DNA of 64,000 nucleotides, from assembly GCA_963576725.1 (NCBI GenBank), contig OY755239.1, positions 62,104,953-62,168,952 of the forward strand, given 5' to 3'. This DNA is from Azorinus chamasolen (lineage: Eukaryota > Mollusca > Bivalvia > Cardiida > Solecurtidae). The first letter of the stretch is position 1, and each line of letters opens with the position of its first letter. A model generated the notes under the pieces. It was not told where the DNA came from. It worked only from the letters and a program-made list of their open reading frames with translations, and did no database searches. Shown piece by piece: positions 40,352-50,526 of this stretch. The translations under genes and the position numbers were made by a program.

Positions 40352-41200
40352 ACATATATTGTGTCTGATTAAAAGCACTTTTCTATGCTTCTTCCGGGTC
40401 GAAATCATTAGATTACTACCCGATTTTCTCAATAAATACTTGAAGTATTTCAGTCATTCTTCGGGGTTAGGCACACACAACTTCAGCTTGTATAACTGCT
40501 CCTCTAGAGTTAAAGAGACGGAATAGAGATGTTTAGATTTCAATGAAAAGAGATTATCCATGTTCTCATCTTAAAATCTATTTTTTGCAGACAGTTCTGC
40601 GATTGACTCATGCTACACCGATAAATTATTTGTTTCCAATGCATAATAGTGTTGTGAAGCTGGACATGAAGAAAACAATGTTATTCAGTTGCTATATCTT
40701 TCAAATACATTATATCCCTATGTTTGCTATTTTGTTCTATAACATACAGTACAAAATAATGTATCCAATTTAAATGACGCGATTGGTTCATACTCTTTTC
40801 TTCGAATAAATTATATTATTATGATCGACTTTGTTGAAGGTCCGTGTTTGATATCCATGAATGTGTTCGGCGACTAAGTGAATTGTATTGGCTAACTTGG
40901 GATGCAGTAAAGTTCAGGCCCGGAAACTATGTTTAGCATAGAACATGCGTTCGATGATGTCTAGAACTATTCTCGTGATTGCTAAATACGAATGTTTTAC
41001 ATTATACTGGTCATTTGAAGGTCGTTTTGAAGTTTATAACAATATATCTAGAGCATGTTGTATATCGTCGTCTGTTTTACAGGTGCATCTTTCCACGAAG
41101 AATCTCTAACTATCAAAATATCAATGCAACATGTTTATTAGCGTCTGCTTTGTTTGTCTTGTTTTCTGTATTCATTGTATTATATTGCGTTCTATTTCAG

Positions 41201-41238
41201 AATTTCGGCAAAGGATCAACTACGGTCAAGGACACAAG
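41201..41238 (+). CDS. weak candidate small exon
   Basis: The acceptor tgcgttctatttcag and donor AAG/GTAATA bound 38 bases reading NFGKGSTTVKDT in phase 0. The splice signals are good, but the length is too short to judge. Confidence 0.2.
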
Positions 41239-42174
41239 GTAATATATTTTTTTCTTCTTAGCTGTGTTTACCGTCTAATTAGTGTACATTATGATTGATT
41301 GTAGCATCGTTGTGTTATGGGCAGTTGTTTCAGATTTCAGTGGGAATGTACTCAAAAAGCTATACCTACAAAGTTAAAGATCAAAGAGCACAATTACAAG
41401 ACAAAACGTGGCAAATGCCTCTAAAGACATAAAACATTTACCGTATACAGCCAAAAGTAAACCATAGCGTGAAAGCAGGAATACTTCCGTGGAACAGTCA
41501 GTAGCCAAACAAGTCATAGAATATATAAACCACACATTCTCGTAGTTAGTCTGTAAAAGTGGGAAGAACATTCCTACAGGGAGCACGACACGAAAACATT
41601 ATCAACCAGAAAACAACAGAATTACAAGAAAGTCGTGACGAAGCGAACAAAAATACAAAGCATTTACAATGTAAAAGGTTAGACCATAGCATGAAAGCGG
41701 AAGTACCTCCTTGAAATAGTCATTAGCCGAACACAAAACCGCGGGAGGCTTAAACCATGGTTGAGGGTAGTCAAACTCTTATCCCACCTTCATCCAAATC
41801 AAAATGTGTAGTAATTATCCTCCAGGCAACCACACTACACGAGTAACGATGGCGAGAAAAATATGATACCCAAATAAACCGTAAAACTGTAAAACAAGTG
41901 ACGTCCTACTTTTAAGTGACTGAGTATGTTGCTGTCACATTTTGGTTGCATTAACAACGTACCGGATCATGCTAAATAGTTGGATCTCGTTCCTTTCTGC
42001 AATATTTCAAAAGCAACTCGTCATTTACAATTTCTCACGTATCACTTGTCAAAGCGTTTCATTCACATCTTTACTCAAATACTTTCATGTATCTTTTCTC
42101 AATGTTTGAGTTATATTTCTATCAGAGTACAATGCAAATTCAGCAACACCCCGCATACTCTTATTATGTCATAG
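41239..42174. other. no gene recognised
   Basis: A short region near 41390-41530 and 41640-41760 has two loose copies of the words gacaaaacgtggcaaatgcc-like, agcatgaaagcgg and gtacctcc. They look like diverged minus-strand retroelement tails. Nothing else was recognised. Confidence 0.35.
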
Positions 42175-42380
42175 GGTGGAGATGGAATAAGTATGAGGTT
42201 GGGGGCCTCTAAATCGGTTTAAACCCCCTGTGACTATTATCACTATTGTGTGTTTGTTTTGTCTCTGTGCGCCTCTTTGTGTTTTAATAGAAATATGTAC
42301 ATTTGCTGTGTTGTTTAGTTGTGGTGCTGTTCGGGTGGATGTGTGTTTTGTATGTGGTGCATGACTCAGATTTGTAATTT
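42175..42380 (+). repeat. RT-A family 3' tail, solo copy
   Basis: It reads gtggagatggaataagtatg, ggtttaaaccccctgtgac, tgttttgtctctgtgcgcc, gtacatttgctgtg and ttgtatgtggtgcatgactc, in the same order as the reference copy. Confidence 0.65.
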
Positions 42381-42875
42381 TGCTACAATATTATAGTATC
42401 GGGGTTTGCGTGCCTTCGAGAAGTGTTTCTCGCTTTTGCTCATATTTACGCCGGGGTTATTCTAAATTGGTTCAATATCTCAAATATCTTAAAGACGAAT
42501 CATGACATTGTCAATTGTGTTTCACCACATTACCTTACACTCACTTGCTGTAGTACTATGTAGTACTATGAGAGAAAACTGGAACGATTGTCAGATTTAT
42601 CGTAGATTTGATTACATGTAGTACGATTACTTATCTGTCTTCGTATATATGGGAAAATGTTTGTATGTAGGATGTGTGTAGTCAGCCTGTCATAAGCCTG
42701 TCGCAGTTGATGTGACAGGCATGGACTTGAAATGAAATTGATGAGTATAGAATAGTATATATAGATACGATTTTGAGTATTATTGATAAGGAAAGTATTT
42801 AGATATATCAGGACTATGTATTAAAATTATGAACCAGAACGTCTTCATAGTTATTGTACCACACTGACGTAAAAC

Positions 42876-42934
42876 ATGGCGCCTACTAACCAGGATCGAA
42901 TCGATGTACACAACCACTATAAGGAAACTTTCAG
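42876..42934 (+). CDS. candidate first coding exon of an unknown gene
   Basis: An ATG in a strong context (aaacATGGcg) opens 59 bases reading MAPTNQDRIDVHNHYKETF up to a consensus-like donor (CAG/GTTAGT) in phase 2. No stop interrupts it. The rest of a gene is not visible: E3 begins about 570 bp downstream. It may be a gene whose intron received E3. I do not recognise the protein. Confidence 0.35.
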
Positions 42935-43317
42935 GTTAGTGAATTGATGCATTTCTGTTTTACTTCAAAGTAGTAACTATAGCTTTAGCTGGCCAACAAG
43001 TTGTACAAATGCTTCTATATTTGACTGATCAATTGGGGAATTTAGGGTTAAACGACCCATATTTGATGGAGAAGCTTCCAAAATCAAACTCTGGAGAACA
43101 GAGAATTGCGCGGTAGTCAATAACTTGTCTCATGTTTTAACATTGTAAAGGTTGATATTGTAAAGGTTTAGTTCAGGAATTGTTTCAGATATCATACTCC
43201 GATATATGAACGATACCCCCCTAGTTCACATATGTGTACTCTAAATGGTGATATCGAGCTACTTTCGGTTTTAACGATATCCCGGAGAGTACACAGGCAT
43301 TAAGACTGACTTAGTGT

Positions 43318-43508
43318 AAAAGTACAAAAATGAGTCATGCAGGAAACACCACATACAGAACAAACACTCGCCCGAACAGCAACACAAGGAAACAGCAAAT
43401 GTACATAGGTAGAAAAAACAACAAGAGACGCACAAAGACAAAACAAACATACAATAGGAGGAAGATGGAAGTACCGCCTTGGAACGGTCAGTGACAAAAG
43501 TCACCGGG
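43318..43508 (-). repeat. RT-A family 3' tail truncated by E3
   Basis: It is almost identical to the reverse of 37715-37910: atgagtcatgcaggaaacac, gaacaaacactcgcccg, acgcacaaagacaaaac, and ggaacggtcagtgac. It ends at agtcaccggggg, where the E3 LTR begins. The expected continuation (tttaaaccgg) is not found beyond the other end of E3. Confidence 0.75.
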
Positions 43509-44239
43509 GGTAGACCGCTTTCTCTCTAATGGGGAACTCGCTTAGTTAAGTACCGGGAGGGTCTTACGTAATTAGGGATCTGTAAAACAACAGCGATCCG
43601 AGGTCCAGTTCAGTTCATTTATTTCACTAATCCAGTATGGATGCAAAGCCAGAAGTGAATTCCAACTCCCTGGCTTGCATATAAATTAGGGACCTCGAAC
43701 CCGTGACAGGCTGTCAGGTGACTTGTTTTAACCAATCCCAGGTATTGGTTCATTTGGAGAGATTTCCACCGAAGCGTGGTAAATGACGCATTAAATCACT
43801 TGACAGTACCCAGATCAATAAAAATGCCTGATCTTTATGTAAGCAGGCTATTGAAAATATATCTACCATCTTAATGAGCAATTTAGATATAAATTTGACA
43901 TTTGGAGTAACATTAAAAATCAGCCATGCACAATGCATGAATTATCACGTGCCTAAGGCAGTAAGGCCACAAAAGGTATGCTTGCATGCTGTATCTTGAT
44001 ACTGTCAATTTTTATGATTATACTGATAGATAACTCTCCAAATCAGGAAATAGTAGATTGTAAATCTCAACACAATTTAACGAACTTAGCAATTAAATTT
44101 TCTTTCTAACTAAAATAATGTTTTTGTTCCAACTGTATAATCAAAGTTATATCATGTAACTGTATTTTAACCCCTATGTATGAGTACAACATGCATAGAA
44201 CAAGCGTTCGCTATTTTCTATAATTTTATCCCTATAACA
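43509..44239 (-). repeat. E3 3' LTR
   Basis: It pairs with 51542-52273. The first bases read ggtagacc where the other copy has tgtaagacc. Differences are scattered single substitutions such as gaagtgaatt/gaagtgattt and gtaagcagg/gtaatcagg. Confidence 0.9.
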
Positions 44240-44254
44240 ATCCTCTCTGGCTTC
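44240..44254 (-). other. E3 polypurine tract
   Basis: The minus strand reads gaagccagagaggat before the 3' LTR, a mostly purine stretch at the expected priming position. Confidence 0.55.
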
Positions 44255-45066
44255 AAAAAGTTAAGCTCCCGCTTAACAACGACAATATTTGGAGCAAACA
44301 TGCACAAAAGTTAATACATATATAAGATATTCTCACACACAAATGAGCACACCCTCACACACGCGCACATATATATTCATAGTACATTATTAAATTCGAT
44401 ATACATGTAACAATGAGAAAATATTGAAGCCGGATGGTCCGTTGAATGGTCTGTCGCCGGTAACTGGATATCAGTTGAATTGTGGTTCCGTTGTTGGATG
44501 CAGACGAATCCCAATCCAGGAATGTCTATTCCGGGAAGCATTTGACATGGTGGAATGTGCTATAGAATTCAATGTTCTTGGTTATCATCCAGCACAAGGA
44601 ATATGAATACAGTTTATTAAAGTTTCTGATTGGCTTGAGCCAAATAAATATCTATATACAAGAATGTACAGTCACATGACATTTCACTAGCTGGCAGCAT
44701 TGCGTCGTCTTGTGATGACATATGCTTTCTGGTATGCCCATTGCTTTGACTCTGCCCATCAACAACATTCAAGTAACTGACCCATTTATATAAACATTAC
44801 AGAAACATAATTATGTAGAATACAGAATTTGGAACAATGATGCAGGTACTTGTTAGATATTTAAAGCAATCACTGGTGTCGATAGGAACTTTGTTTATAA
44901 TTAATAAATATAATAACAAGAATTCTTATGACATAATTTGAGTAAGAGAATTTCATCAACTAATGGTGATAATGCAGTGCATCGTATAATTAAATAGTAG
45001 GATTTTAAATGCATAACTTTTATTTTAAAACTTTGAGAGGCAGTTGTCCTGACATGCGATAATGTT

Positions 45067-45360
45067 TTATATTATTGTAAAAGTGTTGGTATGTTCATCA
45101 CCAGTTGCAGTCTGACTCTGATTCGCACATGTAACATCAGTTGGCATACAATAATTATGAGGAGTAACCCGTAGTTGAATTATGAATGGCTCTCGGCGAT
45201 TATTGACAATGCGTTTGAATTTCAGTGCGGAAAGGTATGGAAGTCTAATATGAGATGGAGGTCTGAGACTTTGAGAATTATTCATAACAGTGATTTGAAA
45301 GTCATGCCATTGCACTATTAATGTAGGAAAGAATGATTCTGTGACATTAAGTATATGCAC
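45067..45360 (-). CDS. E3 small ORF B, envelope position, unknown
   Basis: The ORF codes 97 residues and overlaps the preceding ORF by 14 bp in another frame. It has three N-glycosylation-type sequons (NVT, NNS, NQS), two cysteines and no membrane segment. It could be part of a decayed surface-type protein or a chance ORF. Confidence 0.3.
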   Translation of the reverse strand: MHILNVTESFFPTLIVQWHDFQITVMNNSQSLRPPSHIRLPYLSALKFKRIVNNRREPFIIQLRVTPHNYCMPTDVTCANQSQTATGDEHTNTFTII

Positions 45361-45676
45361 TGGGTAGATGGTGTTTTACTAATGATGGCTTCTTTAGTTT
45401 AGATCTTTGCATATTGACAAAACACATAAAGACTAGAACTGTGAGAACAAGAAGTATGTTTGTATTGTAGTTCGGAAGTGTCCGGTGAATTTGAGGACAG
45501 TTACATGCGGGCTTTATAGAGGGCAATTTTTGCAATGTCTGGGGCATAGTTTCAATCATAAATGAATGCGTCAGATACTCAGAAGAACTATATAATGCCG
45601 GCTGTTCTTCAAATACCGTCTCATAGTTAAGTTGATGGACAATCTCTTTCGTGTCGACCATACATATGACAGTCAT
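45347..45676 (-). CDS. E3 small ORF A with a C-terminal membrane segment
   Basis: The ORF codes 109 residues. Near its end there is a hydrophobic stretch of about 18 residues (NILLVLTVLVFMCFVN) followed by a basic tail (MQRSKLKK), the layout of a single-pass anchor with a cytosolic end. It lies in the envelope position, on the element's strand. It is far too short for a full envelope protein, so it may be a remnant or an accessory membrane protein. Confidence 0.4.
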   Translation of the reverse strand: MTVICMVDTKEIVHQLNYETVFEEQPALYSSSEYLTHSFMIETMPQTLQKLPSIKPACNCPQIHRTLPNYNTNILLVLTVLVFMCFVNMQRSKLKKPSLVKHHLPSAYT

Positions 45677-46400
45677 GAGAACACCCGAGATGTGAATAAG
45701 AATTGGTCTAAAACGGAGGTAAAATGTTGTGAGGGAGTGAAGGGAAGGAATATTGGTTTACAAATTTCGGATTCATTACGCATTTATGTTCGAATAATGG
45801 GCAAGGATGGCCAATCCTTAATCCCTAATAGCACTATTAGACAATAATTATATTAAATAATTATTAGGTTTGAACATGTAATACGCATGAAATTATATAA
45901 CAATTTAGTTATACTTATCACGAGTGCATACGGAAGAGTTATCTCATTGCAACTTATAACCATTCTGTGCACAGATAGTTAATGAGACATATGTATCATT
46001 GAGTATAGTTACATTCATTATGCCTGGTCAATAGACCATCTAACATTCTATTTACATAGGTACCTATATTTATCATTCAATTTATGCATTTATCTGTTGA
46101 ATGCCTGCGCAACATGATGCATCAATTTACAATACTAGTATCACGCAACATATTCGCTAATATCCATTTACTCATGACCTAATGCACACTTAAACTTATT
46201 AATCAGTGTATTTAGTGAATGATGTCTAAATTGTATTATATCTCATCAAATCACAACAAGGTCATAGTTATGTGCACATATACAGTTTAAAATATTATCA
46301 TATGCTACACTTGAAAATTTCTATTAAGTAATCCTATTTACTTAAAGAACTTGTTTTTCTTAATCTTTTTCCTACGCTTTCGCCCAGTTTTGGTGTGCGT

Positions 46401-47912
46401 TTAAAGATAAATGCGCAAGTAGTTTGGATCTATATCTTCAGGGAGAACCCAACTTGTAAGACCATCTTGCCATTTTATCTTGTACATGTGTCTTCCCTGA
46501 CGCTGTTTACCCATAATAATTTTATCAAACGCACATTTCTGTGATGTGTTCGGCACTGAAGTTTGTGCGTTGGACTCATGTTTTTCGGGCAATGGGGTTA
46601 ATGGCTGAGCCTCACTAGAACTGTCAGAATTGTCAGAATTGCTGATGCGTACATGACCACCTTGCTGCTTTCCATCAGAAGTATGGGCTTTTTCTGGTTT
46701 TGACTGGTAGGGTTTTAAGTTTGCAAAGTTTTGGAAATTGGGCAACAATTTGTTATCAGATAGTTTGAGCCTGTATGTATAATTTGGCCCATACTCACAG
46801 ATTTCAAATGGCCCCTCGTATTTCTTTGACAATTTCTTTGATTTACCCTTTTCTGTCGTGTGTGATTTCAACAATACCTTATCCCCTATTCTAAACTTTG
46901 GAATCTCAGCTTGTTTATCATGGTGAGCTTTTTGCTCTTGCCTAGACTTCTGCTGGTTTTGTTGTGAAGTGGTCATGGACTCTTTCAGCTGTGTGATATA
47001 TTCTTTAACTGGTTTTGGAATATTGTCTTTTGGAGTGAGAGCACAGTCAATTGGAAGTCTTAGGGAGCGGCCAAATATTAAGTTGTGTGGCGGGTATCCT
47101 GTAGACGTATTTACAGAGTGTCTCAACCCTAAAAGAATACCTGGCAAAAATTTGGACCAGAGTTCCTGTTTATCACTACAATAGGCTCTAAGAGACTTTG
47201 CTATTGTAGTGTTCATGACCTCTACCCTTCCATTGCATTGTGGATGGTAAGCTGAGGTTTTGTGTCTAGTGATCTTGAAAAATTCACACAAAGACTGAAC
47301 AATTGCAGAAAGAAAATTGGCACCACGGTCTGAAATGATAACATGTGGGGCACCATAACGACAAATTATTTCTCGGAAAAGGATGTCAGCCACTGTGACA
47401 GCATCCTGTGTAACCATTGGAAAAACCTCTATCCATCCTGTACATGAATCTACTACCATGAGAATGTATTTGTAACCTTCTGGTGTAGGGGTTAGTGGGC
47501 CAAGTATATCAATGTGTACTCTTGAGAAGGGTTCAGTGATAGGTAAAGGGACTAATGGTGCTTTCTTTGTGTTGTAGTTGCGTGTAGCTTTCTGACAAGC
47601 ATCACAACACCTGACATGTATATCTACATCCTTGTACATATTCAGCCAATAATATTTCAACCGAATAGCAGAGTAGGTTTTATCAAAACCAAAGTGAGAA
47701 CCGCCTTGACCTTCATGATAGGATGCGATTATATCTTGTCTAAGATCTGTAGGCACAGCTAACTGTTTCTGGTGCCTCATGTCTTTGGGAGCCTGTTTAG
47801 AACGGATTGGTAAGAAATGGTAAAGGGTGTCATTTTGAACGACATATTGATCAGCAACAGCTGCAATCTTTTTTTGCCAATTCCTGATTATCTGGAAGCT
47901 TACTGTGGACAA
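46401..47912 (-). CDS. pol: E3 integrase with C-terminal chromodomain (pol, downstream part)
   Basis: The frame is open for 503 codons, though the first about 15 overlap the upstream pol frame and its first codon is not a real start. There is an HHCC zinc site (H.GQGGSHFGFDK...CCDACQK), then D135, D195 and E231, giving D,D(35)E. A GPF-type module (KYEGPFEICEYG) follows. The last 45 residues (459-503) read like a chromodomain: FDKIIMGKQRQG..MYKIKWQDGLTSWVLPEDI. Chromodomains of chromoviral integrases steer insertion to marked chromatin. The frame is +1 relative to protease-RT, because of one extra base in a 7-A run. Confidence 0.85.
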   Translation of the reverse strand: MSTVSFQIIRNWQKKIAAVADQYVVQNDTLYHFLPIRSKQAPKDMRHQKQLAVPTDLRQDIIASYHEGQGGSHFGFDKTYSAIRLKYYWLNMYKDVDIHVRCCDACQKATRNYNTKKAPLVPLPITEPFSRVHIDILGPLTPTPEGYKYILMVVDSCTGWIEVFPMVTQDAVTVADILFREIICRYGAPHVIISDRGANFLSAIVQSLCEFFKITRHKTSAYHPQCNGRVEVMNTTIAKSLRAYCSDKQELWSKFLPGILLGLRHSVNTSTGYPPHNLIFGRSLRLPIDCALTPKDNIPKPVKEYITQLKESMTTSQQNQQKSRQEQKAHHDKQAEIPKFRIGDKVLLKSHTTEKGKSKKLSKKYEGPFEICEYGPNYTYRLKLSDNKLLPNFQNFANLKPYQSKPEKAHTSDGKQQGGHVRISNSDNSDSSSEAQPLTPLPEKHESNAQTSVPNTSQKCAFDKIIMGKQRQGRHMYKIKWQDGLTSWVLPEDIDPNYLRIYL

Positions 47913-50520
47913 TAAATTCCAGTATTGGACGAAGGTCTTGACATTGCCATTGAAGATAACCTATGGACTGAATGGGCTGCTTTTCAATTTCAGGTGTCTG
48001 CTGAGGCACAATTACTGGATCTTCTTGCTGAATAGCAATTTTGTTAACCGAAGGAGTTTCAGATTGCTGAGGGTACTGTAATGATACCATAAAAAGCTTA
48101 GAACTGTTCAACTCTGACCCTGATTCCATGTCAGAATGGTCATTTGAGTCTTGAACAGCAGCTATTATTTCATCATCATCAGCAGCAGAATCAGCATCAA
48201 CACCATTAGATGTTGTAGCATTGCTTTCATTTTGATCCATATATGGACGCCTTGACAGAGCATCTGCATTCTGATTGGATTTGCCGGGGCGATGTGTGAC
48301 AGTGAAGTGGTAGCCTTGCAAAAGAAGTGACCATCTCGCTAACCTGCCTGTTGCCAGTTTGATGTTTTGTAACCATTTAAGAGAGATGTGATCTGTGAAA
48401 ACTTCGAAGTGTCTGTGTGCCAGATATGGATGATAATGTTTAATTGCTTCAACTAAAGCTAAACCTTCTCTTTCTGTGACTGACCATTTAAATTCAGTAC
48501 CGCGTAAACTTCTGCCACCATATGCAATTACATGTTCCTTGTTGTCATCCCCAATTTGAGATAGAATATAACCAATAGCATGGCCAGAAGCGTCTGTTGC
48601 TAAACGGAAAGGTTTATTAAGATTAGGAAAAGCTAAAATTGGTGCAGATGTGAGCCTGTCTTTGAGTGTTTCAAAGGCTTCAGCGCATTCTTTGGTCCAT
48701 TTTAGTCTGAGTGATTTCTTTAATAGCTGATTCAATGGGAAGGTTATTGATGAATAATCCGTTATGTAGCGCCTATAGAAATTGCACAAACCTAAAAATC
48801 CTCTAACCTCTTTTCTGGTTTTAGGTCTTGGATATTCTCTTACAACCTTAAGTTTATCTGGGTTTGCCTGAATATCCTGGTCTGAAAGAATATGCCCTAA
48901 ATATTCGACTTGTGGGGCAGCAAACTGGCACTTTTTGGGGTTCAGCTTGAGATTGGCACCTCTGAGTCTTTGAAATATGTTAGACAAGTGGATGAAATGG
49001 ACATCAAGTGATGGACTGTGGCAAAGTATATCATCTATGAACACCAAGGCATACTTGAAATTTATACCTTGCAGAACTATTGATATGCACATTTGAAAAC
49101 CCATCGGTCCGTTTGCAATTCCGTATGGCATGCGGTTGAAATGATATGCATTGTCATGCGTCACGAAAGTGGTTTTGTGAGCAGTCTCAGGGTCTACAGG
49201 TATCTGCCAAAATCCAGACTTTAAATCCATGACACTGAAAATTTTAGAACCATTTGTACCAACACTATCTAGAGCATCTTGTAAATCTGGTATAGGGAAA
49301 TTGATAATTTGAGTTTTTGCATTTAGGCCCCTAAAATCTACAGCAAAGCGGAATGTATTATCTTTCTTTCGGACCATGACAACTGGGACTCCCCAAGGGG
49401 AATCACTCTCCTGAATAATTTCATCTTCCAGCATTTGCTTAACGTGTTCGTCAATGACTGCAAGTGCTTCCGGAGTTGTACGATATGGACGCTGCCTGTG
49501 TGGAGGATTGTTGCCTGTTTCAATTCTGTGTGAATGTACATTTGTACAACCTATATCAGAGCTACTTGTTGCAAAAACATCTTTGTTCTTAGCCAAAAAT
49601 ACCATTAACTTTTTCTTTTCAGTCTCTGAGAGATTGCATTTTTCAAAAGAAATGCCTAACTGTTGAGCTATTGCTATATACTCATCTTCTGACATTTTGG
49701 AATCTGTATGCAGAGAATTTATTCCATGCGTTTCTGAATCTTTAAGAGCTTGAATGTCATCAACACGGAAAAGTTTGCCAACAACTTGTGAAGCTCTGAT
49801 AAAGGCTGGTGTTGGTAAAGGATTTAACAGTTGAATGTAAGAGGAACGGTTATGAATGAAATTGACTGATTTAGCACCTGCTACAAAATGTTTGTTTTGC
49901 AGTTGCGCAACAGGCTCTATAAGAACTGTTGTATTGCTCGGAACTTTTGAAAGGCGGACAGGAACTAGAACAGAATGAAAAGCAGGAATGCAAACATCTG
50001 TAACAGCTCTAGCCAGACCTACAGTGAACTTTGAGGGTGGAATTGTTAGAAGAGAAATGAGAGTGTCACCTTTAGATTTTAATGTGTTACTTTCATAGTC
50101 AATAGTACACTGTTTCTCTTTCAAGAAATCTACACCAAGTATGAGAGACTGGTGGAGTCTGTCAAAAACATGAAACTTGTGCTCAAATTTAGAACCTGCT
50201 ATTGTTATTAGTAAACTGATTGTGCCAGAAATCTGTAAAACGTCACCTCCTACTCCATATGCATGTACTATTGATGATTCTTGAATTTTTGAAGTAACAT
50301 TTTGTGCAGAAATAACTTTGTGTAACAGGGATTTAGTAATGCATGATATGCTGGCTCCTGTATCAACTAAAGCTTTGGTTTGTAATTGGTTAATATGAAC
50401 CTGAATTATGTTTGATGAAATTTCTGTCTGAAAATTTAAAGAAGCTATGTTGGATGTATTAGTTGATTGAGCCTGTGGCCTTGCCGAAGGAACCCCTGAA
50501 CCCTCGGAAGGCGAAAATTG
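47851..50520 (-). CDS. pol: E3 protease, RT and RNase H (pol, upstream part)
   Basis: The frame continues gag after the UAG at 50523-50521 with no other stop down to 47851. Protease: LVDTGASIS with the Asp codon at 50364-50362, then LILGVDFL. RT: PYGIANGPMGFQ and VFIDDILCHS with both catalytic Asp. RNase H: FRLATDASGHAIGYIL and ending in NADALSRRP. It runs out of frame after GCAAAAAAAGA, where removal of one A would restore the integrase frame. The first ATG-like starts are well inside, so translation must come from gag. Confidence 0.85.
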   Translation of the reverse strand, partial: QFSPSEGSGVPSARPQAQSTNTSNIASLNFQTEISSNIIQVHINQLQTKALVDTGASISCITKSLLHKVISAQNVTSKIQESSIVHAYGVGGDVLQISGTISLLITIAGSKFEHKFHVFDRLHQSLILGVDFLKEKQCTIDYESNTLKSKGDTLISLLTIPPSKFTVGLARAVTDVCIPAFHSVLVPVRLSKVPSNTTVLIEPVAQLQNKHFVAGAKSVNFIHNRSSYIQLLNPLPTPAFIRASQVVGKLFRVDDIQALKDSETHGINSLHTDSKMSEDEYIAIAQQLGISFEKCNLSETEKKKLMVFLAKNKDVFATSSSDIGCTNVHSHRIETGNNPPHRQRPYRTTPEALAVIDEHVKQMLEDEIIQESDSPWGVPVVMVRKKDNTFRFAVDFRGLNAKTQIINFPIPDLQDALDSVGTNGSKIFSVMDLKSGFWQIPVDPETAHKTTFVTHDNAYHFNRMPYGIANGPMGFQMCISIVLQGINFKYALVFIDDILCHSPSLDVHFIHLSNIFQRLRGANLKLNPKKCQFAAPQVEYLGHILSDQDIQANPDKLKVVREYPRPKTRKEVRGFLGLCNFYRRYITDYSSITFPLNQLLKKSLRLKWTKECAEAFETLKDRLTSAPILAFPNLNKPFRLATDASGHAIGYILSQIGDDNKEHVIAYGGRSLRGTEFKWSVTEREGLALVEAIKHYHPYLAHRHFEVFTDHISLKWLQNIKLATGRLARWSLLLQGYHFTVTHRPGKSNQNADALSRRPYMDQNESNATTSNGVDADSAADDDEIIAAVQDSNDHSDMESGSELNSSKLFMVSLQYPQQSETPSVNKIAIQQEDPVIVPQQTPEIEKQPIQSIGYLQWQCQDLRPILEFIVHSKLPDNQELAKKDCSCC
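47869..47875 (-). other. A7 run with frameshift between RNase H and integrase
   Basis: The minus strand has seven A's preceded by GGC and followed by GATTG. Upstream and downstream pol frames would match if the run had six. It is probably an insertion by slippage in the genome, or an assembly error. Confidence 0.8.
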
Positions 50521-50526
50521 CTATTT
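50518..50526 (-). promoter_or_regulatory. E3 gag stop UAG-CAA-UUU, candidate readthrough site
   Basis: Gag and Pol share a frame (offset 1416 bases from the first gag codon to an inner pol codon, a multiple of three). They are split only by TAG, followed by CAATTT. This is close to the CAR-YYA context known to promote UAG readthrough in plant viruses, with one mismatch in the last base. Confidence 0.6.

Larger units (their letters stand above)
44255..46400 (-). other. E3 long 3' region
   Basis: About 2.1 kb lie between the integrase stop and the 3' LTR. It is AT-rich. Two overlapping small ORFs on the element strand (45067-45360 and 45347-45676) are its only coding candidates. The remainder shows nothing recognisable. 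Confidence 0.5.

Noticed and set aside
47869..47876. Programmed -1 frameshift on A AAA AAA in E3 pol
   Set aside because: The integrase frame is +1 from RNase H at this point, so a -1 slip gives the wrong frame. An indel is simpler.
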